A DNA stretch of 64,000 nt from CBFFRJ01 sp051486985 (GTDB lineage Bacteria > Pseudomonadota > Gammaproteobacteria > Enterobacterales > Enterobacteriaceae). Positions 7,235-17,304 of the stretch are shown here, piece by piece; the stretch's first letter is position 1; each line of letters starts with the position of its first letter. The stretch covers positions 62,001 through 126,000 of the forward strand of contig NZ_JAHVDV010000007.1 of assembly GCF_051486985.1 (NCBI RefSeq). The letters run 5' to 3'. The notes beneath the pieces were generated by a model. It had not been told where the DNA came from and did not search any database. It saw only the letters and a list, made by a program, of their open reading frames with translations. Position numbers and translations under genes: made by a program.

Positions 7235-8116
7235 TTATTTCAGATACTCACCGCTACGCAGTGCTTCGATACGTTTATCCAGTGGCGGGTGAGTCATAAA
7301 GAGCTCACTCAGGGATTTAGATTTACCATTGATGCAGAAGGCCATCATGGTGCTCGCTTCCTGAGGTTCGTAACTGGTTTTTAATCGCTGCAGCGCAGCA
7401 ATCATTTTCTCACGACCCACAAGTTTCGCAGAACCGGCATCCGCATGGAATTCGCGGTGACGCGAGAACCACATGGTAATAATGCTGGCCAGAATACCGA
7501 ATACCAGCTCAAGCACGGTCGCGACTACAAAATAGATGAGTGGATTACCGTTGCTCTCTTCACCTTCATCGCGGTTCCCCCCCATGAAGCCTGCTGCAAT
7601 CTGCGCCAGGATGCGGGAGATGAAAATGACAAAGGTGTTAACCACGCCCTGAATCAGCGTCATGGTGACCATGTCACCATTGGCTATATGGCTGATCTCA
7701 TGAGCGATAACCGCTTCCGCCTCGTCACGACTCATGTTCTGCAGCAGCCCGGTGCTTACGGCGACTAAGGATGCATCGCGCCGCGCGCCGGTAGCGAAAG
7801 CATTGATATCAGGCGCATGGTAGATAGCCACCTGTGGCATAGCAATGCCCGCCTGACGGGACTGGTTAGCGACGGTATCCATCAGCCAGCGCTCCATATC
7901 ATTGCGTGGTTGTTCGATAACTTCACCGCCAACCGATTTGAGCGCCATCCATTTCGACATCAGTAGCGAAATGAACGAACCGCCAAAACCAAACAGCAGT
8001 GCCATTATCAGCAGTCCCTGCACGCTGCTCGACCGAATACCCGTCAAACTGAGCACCAGGCCGAACACCAACATCACGGCCAGGTTAGTTAACAGGAAGA
8101 GCGCGATTCGCATCAT
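7235..8116 (-). CDS. htpX: HtpX, membrane-bound zinc metalloprotease
   Basis: A 293-residue M48-family protease of the inner membrane that degrades misfolded membrane proteins, overlapping in role with FtsH. It has two N-terminal membrane helices, the zinc-binding HEISH motif near residue 139, a second hydrophobic pair, and the third zinc ligand in FHADAGSA. Length and sequence match E. coli. The AGAGG ribosome binding site lies upstream of ATG 8116; ATG 8113 is an alternative. In E. coli it is under Cpx and heat-shock control. Confidence 0.96.
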   Translation of the reverse strand: MMRIALFLLTNLAVMLVFGLVLSLTGIRSSSVQGLLIMALLFGFGGSFISLLMSKWMALKSVGGEVIEQPRNDMERWLMDTVANQSRQAGIAMPQVAIYHAPDINAFATGARRDASLVAVSTGLLQNMSRDEAEAVIAHEISHIANGDMVTMTLIQGVVNTFVIFISRILAQIAAGFMGGNRDEGEESNGNPLIYFVVATVLELVFGILASIITMWFSRHREFHADAGSAKLVGREKMIAALQRLKTSYEPQEASTMMAFCINGKSKSLSELFMTHPPLDKRIEALRSGEYLK

Positions 8117-8156
8117 AATTTTCTTTTAACCTCTGTTTAACAAAACGCACTATGCG

Positions 8157-8179
8157 ATTACCCACATCGTATGGGTAAT
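8157..8179 (-). promoter_or_regulatory. Perfect dyad in the htpX promoter region
   Basis: ATTACCCA-CATCGTA-TGGGTAAT is a perfect 8-base inverted repeat about 40 bases upstream of htpX. It could be an operator or form a hairpin in the 5' leader. I do not recognise it as a known site. Confidence 0.45.
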
Positions 8180-8272
8180 AACGCTATTTTCAAGCATCAG
8201 AATGCCGTAAGTGACCAGAAAGACACAACTTTACATTTTGTAGCATCATGCTTACGCGATGCTGTTGTTGTT

Positions 8273-8301
8273 AAAAAAACAGGCACAATTTCTTGTGCCT
8301 G
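8273..8301 (-). terminator. Terminator of prc
   Basis: On the minus strand CAGGCACAA-GAAA-TTGTGCCTG is followed by seven T, an ideal intrinsic terminator placed just after the prc stop. Confidence 0.93.
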
Positions 8302-8309
8302 GGAAGGAG

Positions 8310-10358
8310 TTATTTCGCGGGGGCCGGCTGAGCTGCCGGGTTATCTTTTTCCATCGCGGCGAGATCAATCGCGATGTGAACCGTCTCATCAAGATAAGGA
8401 TCTGGCTCTTTGTAATCTTTCGGCAGGTCGTCCAGTTTTTTCAGCGACGGCTTACCTTCGCGCTTGAAGCGATCGTTAAGACGCGCCAGACGAATAGCAT
8501 CGTCTTCGGCATTCTCTTTCTCACGCTGTGCAAGGTTCAAAGAGACCTGATTACGTTTATCTTTCAGCGCATCGAAGCGTGCAATGTCCTTCAGGATGTA
8601 CTGGAACTCAGGATCTTTAGCGATACGTTCATCATGTTTTTTCAGCAATGCGGGTCCAAACGGCTTCATATCACCCGAGCGGGTAAAGCTGGCTGCATTA
8701 ATGCTGTCCCACGGCAGAGCGTTGTCTTCGAATTTCTCACCCGTTTCGGTCTCCTGCGTTCCCGTCGGCATGATGATATCCGGTGTAACACCCTTACGCT
8801 GCGTACTGCCGCCGTTGACGCGATAGAACTTCTGAATCGTGTACTGCACGGAGCCCAGCGCTGGCCATTCAGGTCGAAGCATCTGATCGTAAATACGATT
8901 CAGAGAACGATACTGCTGTACTGTACCTTTGCCGAAGGTAGGCTCGCCTACCACCAGCGCCCGACCATAATCCTGCATTGCAGCGGCGAAGATTTCTGAA
9001 GCAGAAGCACTGAAGCGATCAACCAGCACGACCAGCGGCCCTTTGTAATACACCACGCCATCAGTGTCGCTGTCTTCGCGCACTTTGCCGTTGTTATCAC
9101 GCACCTGAACGACCGGACCGGAAGGGATGAACAGACCCGACAGTGAAACCGCCTCTGTCAGCGCACCACCACCGTTGGTACGCAGGTCAATCACAACGCT
9201 GCTTACGTTCTGTTTTTCCAGTTTCTGCAACTGAACTTTCACGTCGTCAGTCAGCCCGACATAGAAGCCAGGAATATCGAGTACGCCAACTTTCTCTTTA
9301 CCGACGGTTTTCACGGACATTTTAACCGCGCGGTCTTCCAGACGAATACGTTCACGTGTCAGGGTAATGGTGCGCGTTTTGGTCCCTTTTCCTGCAGGCA
9401 GGATCTCCAGACGTACTTTGCTGCCTTTAGGCCCTTTGATGAGAGCAACGACGTCATCAAGACGCCAGCCGATCACATCAACCATGTTTTGCCCTGTCTG
9501 ACCCACACCCACGATACGGTCGCCAACGCTTATCGCTTTGCTCTTCGCGGCTGGTCCACCAGCAACCATGGAATTGATGACGGTATAGTCATCATCCATT
9601 TGCAGCACCGCCCCAATCCCCTCCAGAGACAGACTCATCTCGGTGTTGAACTGTTCGGTATTACGCGGCGATAAGTAGTTAGTATGCGGATCGATTTCAC
9701 GGGCAAATGAAGTCATTGCCAGCGAAAACACATCTTCACTGTTGGTTTGTGCCAGACGACGAATCGCAAATTTATAGCGACGAGTCAGGGTTTCACGTAT
9801 TTCCTGATCGTTCTTGCCTGTTAACTTAAGGCTTAACTGATCGTATTTAACCTTGCTGTCCCATAACGCATTCAGCTCAGCCTCATCTTTTGGCCAGGGC
9901 GCTTTACTGCGGTCAAGGTTAAAAACATCATTACCCGAGAAATCCATTGGCCGCTCCAGCACTTTTAGCGCGTACTGGTAACGTTCAAAACGGCGTTTTT
10001 GAGCAAGATTATAAAGATCGTAAAAGACATCCAGTTTTCCGCTACGCAACTCGTCACCAAGCAGCGTTTTTTTCTGCGCAAACTGTTCAACATCGCTGGC
10101 TAACAGCACATTGTGACTGTAATCGAGAAGATTCAAATAGCGGGCGAATATTTTGGCCGAAAAAGCCTGATCCAAATCGAACTGGCGGTAATGCGAACGC
10201 GTAAAACGTGACGTTACCCGTTCGCTGACCGTGGCGTGCTGCGTCTCTTCCTTTAATACGGGAATCTGATCGGCACGCGTAATATCTTCTGCTGCGAATA
10301 CCTGGCCTGTTATTAACAACAGGCCAGCCAACGCGGTGCGCTTAAACAAAGTGTTCAT
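8310..10358 (-). CDS. prc: Prc (Tsp), periplasmic tail-specific protease
   Basis: A 682-residue processing protease that cuts proteins from their C-termini in the periplasm, including FtsI and the SpoT/MepS axis known in E. coli. It has a signal peptide (about 1-22, ending VFAA), an N-terminal helical domain, a PDZ domain (about 240-330, with LEGIGAVLQMDDDYTVI), and the S41 catalytic core with the serine in RFSASASEIF and the lysine in FGKGTVQQ. Full length. It lies 19 bases after proQ on the same strand, as in the proQ-prc operon. Confidence 0.97.
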   Translation of the reverse strand: MNTLFKRTALAGLLLITGQVFAAEDITRADQIPVLKEETQHATVSERVTSRFTRSHYRQFDLDQAFSAKIFARYLNLLDYSHNVLLASDVEQFAQKKTLLGDELRSGKLDVFYDLYNLAQKRRFERYQYALKVLERPMDFSGNDVFNLDRSKAPWPKDEAELNALWDSKVKYDQLSLKLTGKNDQEIRETLTRRYKFAIRRLAQTNSEDVFSLAMTSFAREIDPHTNYLSPRNTEQFNTEMSLSLEGIGAVLQMDDDYTVINSMVAGGPAAKSKAISVGDRIVGVGQTGQNMVDVIGWRLDDVVALIKGPKGSKVRLEILPAGKGTKTRTITLTRERIRLEDRAVKMSVKTVGKEKVGVLDIPGFYVGLTDDVKVQLQKLEKQNVSSVVIDLRTNGGGALTEAVSLSGLFIPSGPVVQVRDNNGKVREDSDTDGVVYYKGPLVVLVDRFSASASEIFAAAMQDYGRALVVGEPTFGKGTVQQYRSLNRIYDQMLRPEWPALGSVQYTIQKFYRVNGGSTQRKGVTPDIIMPTGTQETETGEKFEDNALPWDSINAASFTRSGDMKPFGPALLKKHDERIAKDPEFQYILKDIARFDALKDKRNQVSLNLAQREKENAEDDAIRLARLNDRFKREGKPSLKKLDDLPKDYKEPDPYLDETVHIAIDLAAMEKDNPAAQPAPAK

Positions 10359-10377
10359 GCCAGGCCAGGCCTCCGTT

Positions 10378-11064
10378 TCAGAACATCAAATGTTCTGCGC
10401 GTACAATCATCGACATACCCGAAGTAAGCTGTACGCGAACGCCATCTTTGGTGATTTCCGTTACGGTAGCGTCCATCGCATTATTACCCGCTTTTACCTT
10501 CAGGCTCTGGCCTACGCTCAGTACAGATAAGTCTGAAACTGGAGTGTGACGCTCTTCTTTAGGTGCGCGTTGGGGTTTTGCTGCAGGTTTATCAGCGCGC
10601 GCTTTTTGCTCACCACCCTCTTTACGACGGGGCGCTGGACGCGGTTTACGCTCACGGCGCGGCGCTTCTTCTGTCTCTCCGGCGGCAGCAGCAGCTTCAC
10701 GTTTTTTCGCTTGTTGTTCTGCGCGCTGTGCCTGAACACGAGCCTTCGCTTCTTCAAGCTGCTTACGCGCATGTTCGACATGTTGCTCATCCAGCGCACC
10801 ACAGTCATTACCGTCGAGATCAACACGGATCGCGCCAGCTTTGATACCGTAGAGATAGCGCCAGCTTGATGTATAAAGGCGTAAGGCTGAACGAAGCTGA
10901 GTTTTGCTGAGGCTCATCTCACCTTCAACACGTTCAACAAGGTCCTGAAAAATACCAATTTTCAGGGGACGCGCTTCGCCTTCTGCACTGAAACAGTGAG
11001 GAAAACGTTCGGCCAGAAACGCGATAACTTCTTTACTGCTATTCAACTTAGGTTGATTTTCCAT
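10378..11064 (-). CDS. proQ: ProQ, global RNA chaperone
   Basis: A 228-residue RNA-binding protein that stabilises and matches many small RNAs and mRNA 3' ends. It shows the FinO-like N-terminal domain (about 1-120, PLKIGIFQDL and LYTSSWRYL), a long basic linker rich in Lys/Arg/Ala (about 120-175), and a C-terminal Tudor-like domain ending MSMIVRAEHLMF. It is slightly shorter than E. coli ProQ (232), the difference lying in the linker. First gene of proQ-prc. Confidence 0.96.
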   Translation of the reverse strand: MENQPKLNSSKEVIAFLAERFPHCFSAEGEARPLKIGIFQDLVERVEGEMSLSKTQLRSALRLYTSSWRYLYGIKAGAIRVDLDGNDCGALDEQHVEHARKQLEEAKARVQAQRAEQQAKKREAAAAAGETEEAPRRERKPRPAPRRKEGGEQKARADKPAAKPQRAPKEERHTPVSDLSVLSVGQSLKVKAGNNAMDATVTEITKDGVRVQLTSGMSMIVRAEHLMF

Positions 11065-11160
11065 GAAATTTCCTGATTACAACGGACGTTGCCAACAAGC
11101 GCAGGCATGAACAGGCGTCATTATAATGACGCTATCAGTAATTGCTACGTTATCCGTTGA

Positions 11161-11658
11161 TTATCCTGCGACGTCCGTAAAGAATTTTTTGTGATCGGTG
11201 TTTTCGAGAACGTTTTGAAGGTGTGAAACCAGCTCACGTAAACCACTTTCATCCTCATGAGTAAAACGAGAATATTCAACGCTGTCGATATCCAGTACGC
11301 CAATAATTCTATTATTCACCGTAATTGGTAAAACGATTTCGGAATTACTGGCGGCATCGCAGGCGATATGACCATCAAACTGATGCACATCTTCCACACG
11401 CTGCACCTGGTTTTGCGCAACTGCCGTACCACATACACCCCGACCAACCGGGATACGCACGCAGGCCAGCTTGCCCTGAAACGGCCCGAGAACAAGCGTA
11501 TCGCCTTCAAGAAGGTAAAATCCTGCCCAATTTACGCCACTCAAGCGCTCAAACAGCAATGCGCTGGTGTTCGCCAGAGTAGCCAGAAAACTGGTTTCTC
11601 CTGCCATTAACGCCTGAAAATCACGGTTTAAATCCGCGTAAAATTCTGTTTTGTTCAT
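11161..11658 (-). CDS. msrC: MsrC, free methionine-(R)-sulfoxide reductase
   Basis: A 165-residue single GAF-domain enzyme that reduces free L-methionine-R-sulfoxide with thioredoxin. The three family cysteines are present at about 66, 76 and 100 (ACVRIP, GVCGTA, IACDAA), the last being the expected catalytic one. Same length as the E. coli protein. It is divergent from letA. Confidence 0.94.
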   Translation of the reverse strand: MNKTEFYADLNRDFQALMAGETSFLATLANTSALLFERLSGVNWAGFYLLEGDTLVLGPFQGKLACVRIPVGRGVCGTAVAQNQVQRVEDVHQFDGHIACDAASNSEIVLPITVNNRIIGVLDIDSVEYSRFTHEDESGLRELVSHLQNVLENTDHKKFFTDVAG

Positions 11659-11790
11659 TTTCCAGTCACTTTAAGTCTTGCGATGTCTTACTGCATAGCC
11701 TATTAAAATAAGCATTAAATGCGTTGATGCTCAAGAAGTTCCAATCATGAGTTAAGATAGTAGCATTCCTGAATTTATCATTTGCTTGCA

Positions 11791-13086
11791 ATGGCCCTTA
11801 AAAACCGACAGATAACGCCTGCTAAAAAGATGGCCGTCCATGCCATTGGCGACCCATTGCCACGCGCACACTATCAGCGATGCCCGCAATGCGATACGCT
11901 TTTTGCATTGCCGGTGATGAAATCGCACCAAAGCGCCTTTTGCCCGCGCTGTGACGCCAAAATCCGTGACGGGCGGGACTGGTCATTGACTCGTCTGGCC
12001 GCCATGGCGATCACCATGCTGCTATTAATGCCCTTTGCATGGAGCGAACCACTGCTACATCTCTATTTGCTTGGCGTGCGTATTGACGCAGACGTGCTGC
12101 AAGGCATTTGGCAAATTGTAGCCCAGGGCGACCCCTTAACCGCAGCTATGGTGCTGTTTTGTGCAGTAGGCGCCCCGCTCATTCTGGTCGCGGCGATTGC
12201 CTATCTATGGCTGGGAAACATTCTCGGCATGAATCTTAGACCCATTTTACTCATGCTGGAGAAGCTGAAAGAGTGGGTCATGCTGGATATCTACCTCGTC
12301 GGCATCGGTGTCGCCTCCATTAAAGTGCAGGATTACGCTTACCTGCGTCCTGGCATCGGTCTGATTGCGTTCATCGCGCTGGTCATTCTCAGCATCATGA
12401 CCATTATTCACCTTAACGTTGAGCAACTTTGGGAGCGTTTCTATCCCCAGCGTCCCGCCCGGCGCCCTGATGAGAAACTACGGGTCTGCCTGGGATGCCA
12501 TTTTACCGGCTTTCCCGACCCGCGAGGCCGTTGTCCCCGCTGCCACATTCCTTTACGCGTTCGCCGCCGTCAAAGTGTGCAAAAAAGCTGGGCTGCACTC
12601 ATCGCCTCGATGATTTTTCTCTTTCCGGCCAACCTGTTGCCCATATCCGTGATTTATATAAACGGTGCCCGTCAACAGGACACGATTATGTCGGGCATTA
12701 TCTCGCTTGCCGAAAGCAATATCGCCGTCGCTGCCGTGGTATTTATCGCCAGTATTCTGGTGCCATTTACCAAAGTTATTGTGATGATTACACTGCTGCT
12801 TAGCATCCACTTTAAGTTTGAGGAGGGGTTGCGCGCGCGCCTCACCATGTTACGTATCGTCACATGGATTGGTCGCTGGTCCATGCTTGATTTGTTCGTC
12901 ATCTCGCTAACGATGTCACTGATTAATCGCGATCAATTGCTTGCATTTACTATGGGACCCGCTGCGTTTTACTTCGGCGCAGCGGTAATATTGACTATTC
13001 TTGCTGTGGAATGGCTGGACAGCCGCTTACTTTGGGATGCACATGAGTCAGGAAACCCCCGCTTCGCCGACAGAAGCGCGCATTAA
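11791..13086 (+). CDS. letA: LetA, inner-membrane partner of the LetB lipid bridge
   Basis: A 431-residue PqiA-family membrane protein that works with LetB to move lipids across the envelope. It has two similar halves, each opening with a four-cysteine zinc ribbon (CPQC...CPRC near 30-55 and CLGC...CPRC near 230-255), followed by four membrane segments. ATG at 11791 (MALKNRQITP) matches the E. coli start; TTG nine bases upstream was rejected. The 3' end overlaps letB by 44 bases, showing coupled expression. Confidence 0.95.
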   Translation: MALKNRQITPAKKMAVHAIGDPLPRAHYQRCPQCDTLFALPVMKSHQSAFCPRCDAKIRDGRDWSLTRLAAMAITMLLLMPFAWSEPLLHLYLLGVRIDADVLQGIWQIVAQGDPLTAAMVLFCAVGAPLILVAAIAYLWLGNILGMNLRPILLMLEKLKEWVMLDIYLVGIGVASIKVQDYAYLRPGIGLIAFIALVILSIMTIIHLNVEQLWERFYPQRPARRPDEKLRVCLGCHFTGFPDPRGRCPRCHIPLRVRRRQSVQKSWAALIASMIFLFPANLLPISVIYINGARQQDTIMSGIISLAESNIAVAAVVFIASILVPFTKVIVMITLLLSIHFKFEEGLRARLTMLRIVTWIGRWSMLDLFVISLTMSLINRDQLLAFTMGPAAFYFGAAVILTILAVEWLDSRLLWDAHESGNPRFADRSAH

Positions 13087-15676
13087 AACCAAACGTCGCA
13101 TTTCGCCTTTCTGGATTCTGCCGGTTCTTGCACTGCTCATTGCCGGCTGGCTCATCTGGAACAGTTATGAAGATCGCGGCAATACCATCACAATCGATTT
13201 TATGTCGGCAGACGGGATCGTTGTTGGCCGCACGCCCGTTCGCTATCAGGGTGTGGAAGTGGGTACAGTTGAGGACATTCGCCTGAGCGAAGATCTGAAA
13301 AAGATCGAGGTACGCGCCAGCATTAAATCCAATATGAAAGATGCGTTGCGTAATGAAACGCAGTTCTGGCTGGTCACGCCAAAAGCCTCACTGGCTGGCG
13401 TTTCCGGGCTGGATGCGCTGGTCGGCGGCAACTACATCGGCATGATGCCAGGCAAAGGTGAACCGCAGGAGCATTTTGTTGCGCTGGATACCCAGCCCAA
13501 ATATCGGCTCAATAACGGCGAGTTAATGATTCACCTTCATGCTCCCGATCTCGGTTCCCTTAACAGCGGGTCGCTGGTTTATTTTCGCAAAATCCCGGTC
13601 GGTCGCGTTTACGATTACTCGATTAATGCCAATAAACAGGGCGTGACCATTGATGTACTTATCGAAAGACGCTTTACCAACCTTATCAAAAAAGGGAGCC
13701 GTTTCTGGAACGTCTCCGGTGTGGATGCTGATCTGAGCCTGAGCGGAGCGAAAGTAAAACTTGAAAGCCTAGCGGCACTGGTCAATGGCGCTATTGCATT
13801 TGACTCCCCGGAAGGCTCTGCCCATGCCGATCAGGATGATGAATTTGGCCTCTATGAAGACCTCGCCCATAGTCAGCGCGGGGTGCTGGTTAAGCTGGAT
13901 TTACCCGACGGGAAAGGCCTTAAGGCAGGCTCTACCGCGCTAATGTACCAGGGGCTGGAAGTGGGTGAGCTGACCAAAATCAACCTCGACCCGGGCGGCA
14001 CCGTTACCGGTGAGATGACGGTCGATCCGGGCATTGTTAATCTGCTTCGCGACAATACGCGAATCGAAATGCGCAGCCCTAAACTTTCGTTAAACAATGC
14101 CAGCGTCAGTTCACTCCTGACGGGTACCACGCTGGAACTGGTGCCAGGCGAAGGCCAGCCGCGAAATCATTTTGTGGTGTTGCCTTCGGATAAAACGCTG
14201 TTACAGGAACCAGGCGTCGTAACCCTGACGCTTAAGGCCCCCGAAAGTTATGGTATCGATGCCGGGCAACCTCTGGTGTTGCATGGCGTACAGGTAGGTC
14301 AGGTACTTGATCGCGATCTCACCAACAAAGGCGTCTCCTTTGCTATCGCCATCGACCCGCAGTATCGCGACCTGGTGAAGGGTGACAGTAAGTTTGTGGT
14401 AAACAGCCGGGTCGACGTCAAAGTAGGCCTGGACGGCGTTGAGTTTCTAGCCGCCAGCGCGAATGAGTGGCTCAGCGGGGGTATTCGTATATTGCCTGGC
14501 ACCAAAGGCGATATGAAGCCTGACTACCCGCTCTTCGCTAATCTCGATAAGGCTCTGGAAAACAGCCTCAGCGATCTGCCGACCACGACCCTCACGCTGA
14601 CCGCCGATACGCTGCCTGATGTTCAGGCCGGTTCTGTTGTGCTTTATCGTAAGTTTCAGGTCGGCGAAATCATTACCGTTCGCCCTCGCGCAAATGCCTT
14701 CGATATTGAAGTTCATATCAAACCCGAGTATCGCTCACTGTTGACCAACAACAGTGTGTTCTGGGCTGAAGGGGGAGCGAAAGTACAGCTCAACGGTAGC
14801 GGTCTGACCGTGCAGGCATCGCCGCTGTCGCGCGCCATCAAAGGCGCCATCAGCTTCGATAACCTTAGCGGTGCCGGCGCCAGTGCGCGCAAAGGCGACA
14901 AGCGTATTCTTTATGCCTCCGAAACCACGGCGCGTGCGGTAGGTAGCCAGATAACCCTGCATGCCTTCGATGCCGGCAAGCTCGCAGCCGGGATGCCGAT
15001 TCGTTATCTGGGTATTGATATCGGGCAGATCTCTAATCTGCAGCTCATTACCGACCGGAGCGAAATAGAGGCAACCGCCGTGCTGTATCCGGAGTATGTG
15101 CAGAAATTTGCCCGTAACGGCACCCGTTTCTCGGTGGTCACACCGCAAATCTCCGCTGCGGGCGTCGAAAATCTTGATACGATTTTGCAACCCTATATCA
15201 ATGTCGAACCCGGTCATGGCGAGACGCGCAGAGAGTTTGAGATTCAGGAGGCGACAATCACTGACTCACGTTATCTCGATGGCCTGAATATCGTGGTTGA
15301 GGCACCTGAAGCTGGTTCACTGAACATCGGCACGCCGGTGCTTTTCAGAGGTATTGAGGTTGGCACCGTGACGGGGTTAATGCTTGGTTCCATGTCTGAC
15401 AGAGTGATGGTCGGTTTACGCATCAGCAAGCGGTATCAGCATCTGGTGAGAAACAACTCCGTCTTCTGGCTGGCGTCAGGTTATTCCCTGGACTTTGGTC
15501 TGACAGGCGGCGTGGTTAAAACCGGCACCTTCAACCAGTTCATTCGCGGTGGCGTGGCCTTTGCTACTCCGCCTGGCGTGCCGCTTGCGCCAAAAGCGCA
15601 ACCGGACAAACACTTCCTGTTGCAGGAAAGCGAACCGAAAGAGTGGCGGCAGTGGGGGACCGCACTGCCCCGCTAA
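13043..15676 (+). CDS. letB: LetB, seven-MCE-domain envelope-spanning lipid transport tunnel
   Basis: An 877-residue protein with one N-terminal membrane anchor (about 22-40) and seven consecutive MCE domains. These are recognisable by repeated segments such as GVEVGTVEDI, GLEVGELTKI, GVQVGQVLDR, KFQVGEIITV, GIDIGQISNL and GIEVGTVTGL. LetB hexamers stack into a long tunnel that bridges inner and outer membranes. ATG at 13043 gives MSQETPAS, the family start, and lies inside the letA coding region. Length matches E. coli. Confidence 0.96.
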   Translation: MSQETPASPTEARIKTKRRISPFWILPVLALLIAGWLIWNSYEDRGNTITIDFMSADGIVVGRTPVRYQGVEVGTVEDIRLSEDLKKIEVRASIKSNMKDALRNETQFWLVTPKASLAGVSGLDALVGGNYIGMMPGKGEPQEHFVALDTQPKYRLNNGELMIHLHAPDLGSLNSGSLVYFRKIPVGRVYDYSINANKQGVTIDVLIERRFTNLIKKGSRFWNVSGVDADLSLSGAKVKLESLAALVNGAIAFDSPEGSAHADQDDEFGLYEDLAHSQRGVLVKLDLPDGKGLKAGSTALMYQGLEVGELTKINLDPGGTVTGEMTVDPGIVNLLRDNTRIEMRSPKLSLNNASVSSLLTGTTLELVPGEGQPRNHFVVLPSDKTLLQEPGVVTLTLKAPESYGIDAGQPLVLHGVQVGQVLDRDLTNKGVSFAIAIDPQYRDLVKGDSKFVVNSRVDVKVGLDGVEFLAASANEWLSGGIRILPGTKGDMKPDYPLFANLDKALENSLSDLPTTTLTLTADTLPDVQAGSVVLYRKFQVGEIITVRPRANAFDIEVHIKPEYRSLLTNNSVFWAEGGAKVQLNGSGLTVQASPLSRAIKGAISFDNLSGAGASARKGDKRILYASETTARAVGSQITLHAFDAGKLAAGMPIRYLGIDIGQISNLQLITDRSEIEATAVLYPEYVQKFARNGTRFSVVTPQISAAGVENLDTILQPYINVEPGHGETRREFEIQEATITDSRYLDGLNIVVEAPEAGSLNIGTPVLFRGIEVGTVTGLMLGSMSDRVMVGLRISKRYQHLVRNNSVFWLASGYSLDFGLTGGVVKTGTFNQFIRGGVAFATPPGVPLAPKAQPDKHFLLQESEPKEWRQWGTALPR

Positions 15677-15755
15677 TTAACGCTTTGCTCCGGCGTGCCT
15701 GCGCCGGAGCGAGTGTGTTACACTGCGCGCCTCTTCGATTCCTGTGGTATTCCTC

Positions 15756-17201
15756 GTGGCTCAAAACGCTGTATATCTCCCTGATGACTTCCTGGCTCAA
15801 ATGCGTGACGCCATGCCTGCCAGCCTCTCCTTTGACGACTTTATCGCTGCCTGCCAGCGCCCGTTGCGTCGGAGTATTCGTGTCAATACTCTCAAAATTT
15901 CTGTTGAGCGCTTTCTGGCGCTTGTTGCCCCTTACCAGTGGCACCTTACGCCGGTTCCCTGGTGCGACGAGGGCTTCTGGATCGAGCGGGAAGATGAGGA
16001 CGCCCTGCCCTTAGGCAGTACCGCAGAACATCTCAGCGGGCTGTTCTACATTCAGGAAGCCAGTTCCATGCTGCCGGTAAGCGCGCTATTCGCCGATGGC
16101 GAACTGCCGGAGCGGGTCATGGACGTTGCCGCAGCACCAGGATCAAAAACCACCCAGATTGCAGCGCGCATGGGTAATAGCGGCGTGATTCTGGCCAATG
16201 AATACTCTGCCAGTCGTGTGAAGGTATTGCACGCTAACATCAGCCGCTGTGGGATTACTAACGTTGCCCTGACCCATTTTGATGGCCGCGTCTTTGGCCC
16301 GGCGTTGCCCGAGGCTTTTGACGCCATTCTGCTCGATGCTCCCTGCTCCGGCGAAGGTGTAGTGCGCAAAGATCCGGATGCCCTGAAAAACTGGTCTCAT
16401 GCCAGTAATCTTGAGATTGCTGCCACGCAACGGGAACTTATCGACAGTGCTTTTCACGCGCTACGCCCTGGTGGAACCTTAGTCTACTCAACCTGCACTC
16501 TGAACCGGGACGAGAACGAAGCTGTCTGCCACTGGCTTTTGCAGCAGTATCCTGACGCAGTCGAGTTTGTGCCGCTGGGGGACCTGTTTTGCGGAGCCGG
16601 GAAAGCATTAACCGCTGAAGGCTTTCTGCATGTCTTTCCTCAAACCTATGACTGCGAAGGTTTTTTTGTTGCCCAGCTACGTAAACGCGCCGCTGTCACC
16701 CCGCTTCCCACGCCGCAGTACAAAGTGGGTAACTTTCCGTTTACTCGCGTAAAACCGCGTGAATCCAGCCAGATGATAGCCGCCGCTGCCGCTGTTGGCC
16801 TTCGCTGGGAGGACGAATTACAGCTCTGGCAACGCGATAAAGAGATTTGGTTATTCCCGAAAGCCATCGATGCTCTGCTCGGAAAAGTCCGTTTTTCACG
16901 TATCGGCCTGAAACTTGCCGAAACCCATAATAAAGGTTTTCGCTGGCAGCACGAGGCCATTGTTGCGCTGGCCGATGTCACTCATCCTTCAGCCTTTGAG
17001 CTATCGCTCACGGAAGCGCAGGAGTGGTACCGTGGGCGCGATCTCTATCCACACGCGGCTTTGGCGCAGGATGACGTGCTCGTAACCTATCAGCATCAGC
17101 CTTTGGGGCTGGCGAAAAAAATCGGTTCCCGGCTTAAAAACAGCTATCCGCGTGAACTGGTACGCGATGGTCGTTTGTTTGCCGCCCCGGATGAGTCGTA
17201 G
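15756..17201 (+). CDS. rsmF: RsmF, 16S rRNA (cytosine1407-C5)-methyltransferase
   Basis: A 481-residue RNA m5C methyltransferase of the NOL1/NOP2/Sun family that modifies C1407 of 16S rRNA. The SAM-binding motif VMDVAAAPGSKTTQIA and both cysteine motifs (DAPCSGEG and the catalytic STCTLN) are present, with a C-terminal PUA-like region. I chose the GTG at 15756 (MAQNAVYLPDDF), which matches the E. coli N-terminus; another GTG lies four codons upstream. It follows letB by 79 bases. Confidence 0.94.
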   Translation: MAQNAVYLPDDFLAQMRDAMPASLSFDDFIAACQRPLRRSIRVNTLKISVERFLALVAPYQWHLTPVPWCDEGFWIEREDEDALPLGSTAEHLSGLFYIQEASSMLPVSALFADGELPERVMDVAAAPGSKTTQIAARMGNSGVILANEYSASRVKVLHANISRCGITNVALTHFDGRVFGPALPEAFDAILLDAPCSGEGVVRKDPDALKNWSHASNLEIAATQRELIDSAFHALRPGGTLVYSTCTLNRDENEAVCHWLLQQYPDAVEFVPLGDLFCGAGKALTAEGFLHVFPQTYDCEGFFVAQLRKRAAVTPLPTPQYKVGNFPFTRVKPRESSQMIAAAAAVGLRWEDELQLWQRDKEIWLFPKAIDALLGKVRFSRIGLKLAETHNKGFRWQHEAIVALADVTHPSAFELSLTEAQEWYRGRDLYPHAALAQDDVLVTYQHQPLGLAKKIGSRLKNSYPRELVRDGRLFAAPDES

Positions 17202-17304
17202 AAAAAACGCACGATTCGACTGGCATCTTGTCATTTGTTGTACCAGGCTAAAAAGTGGACGGCTTTACTGGTCGTACCACATTTTTCCATCAACGGAGAG
17301 CATT

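Noticed and set aside
8125..8141. Direct repeat GTTAAA-N5-GTTAAA before htpX as a CpxR box
   Set aside because: It overlaps the ribosome binding site nine bases from the start codon, too close for an operator.
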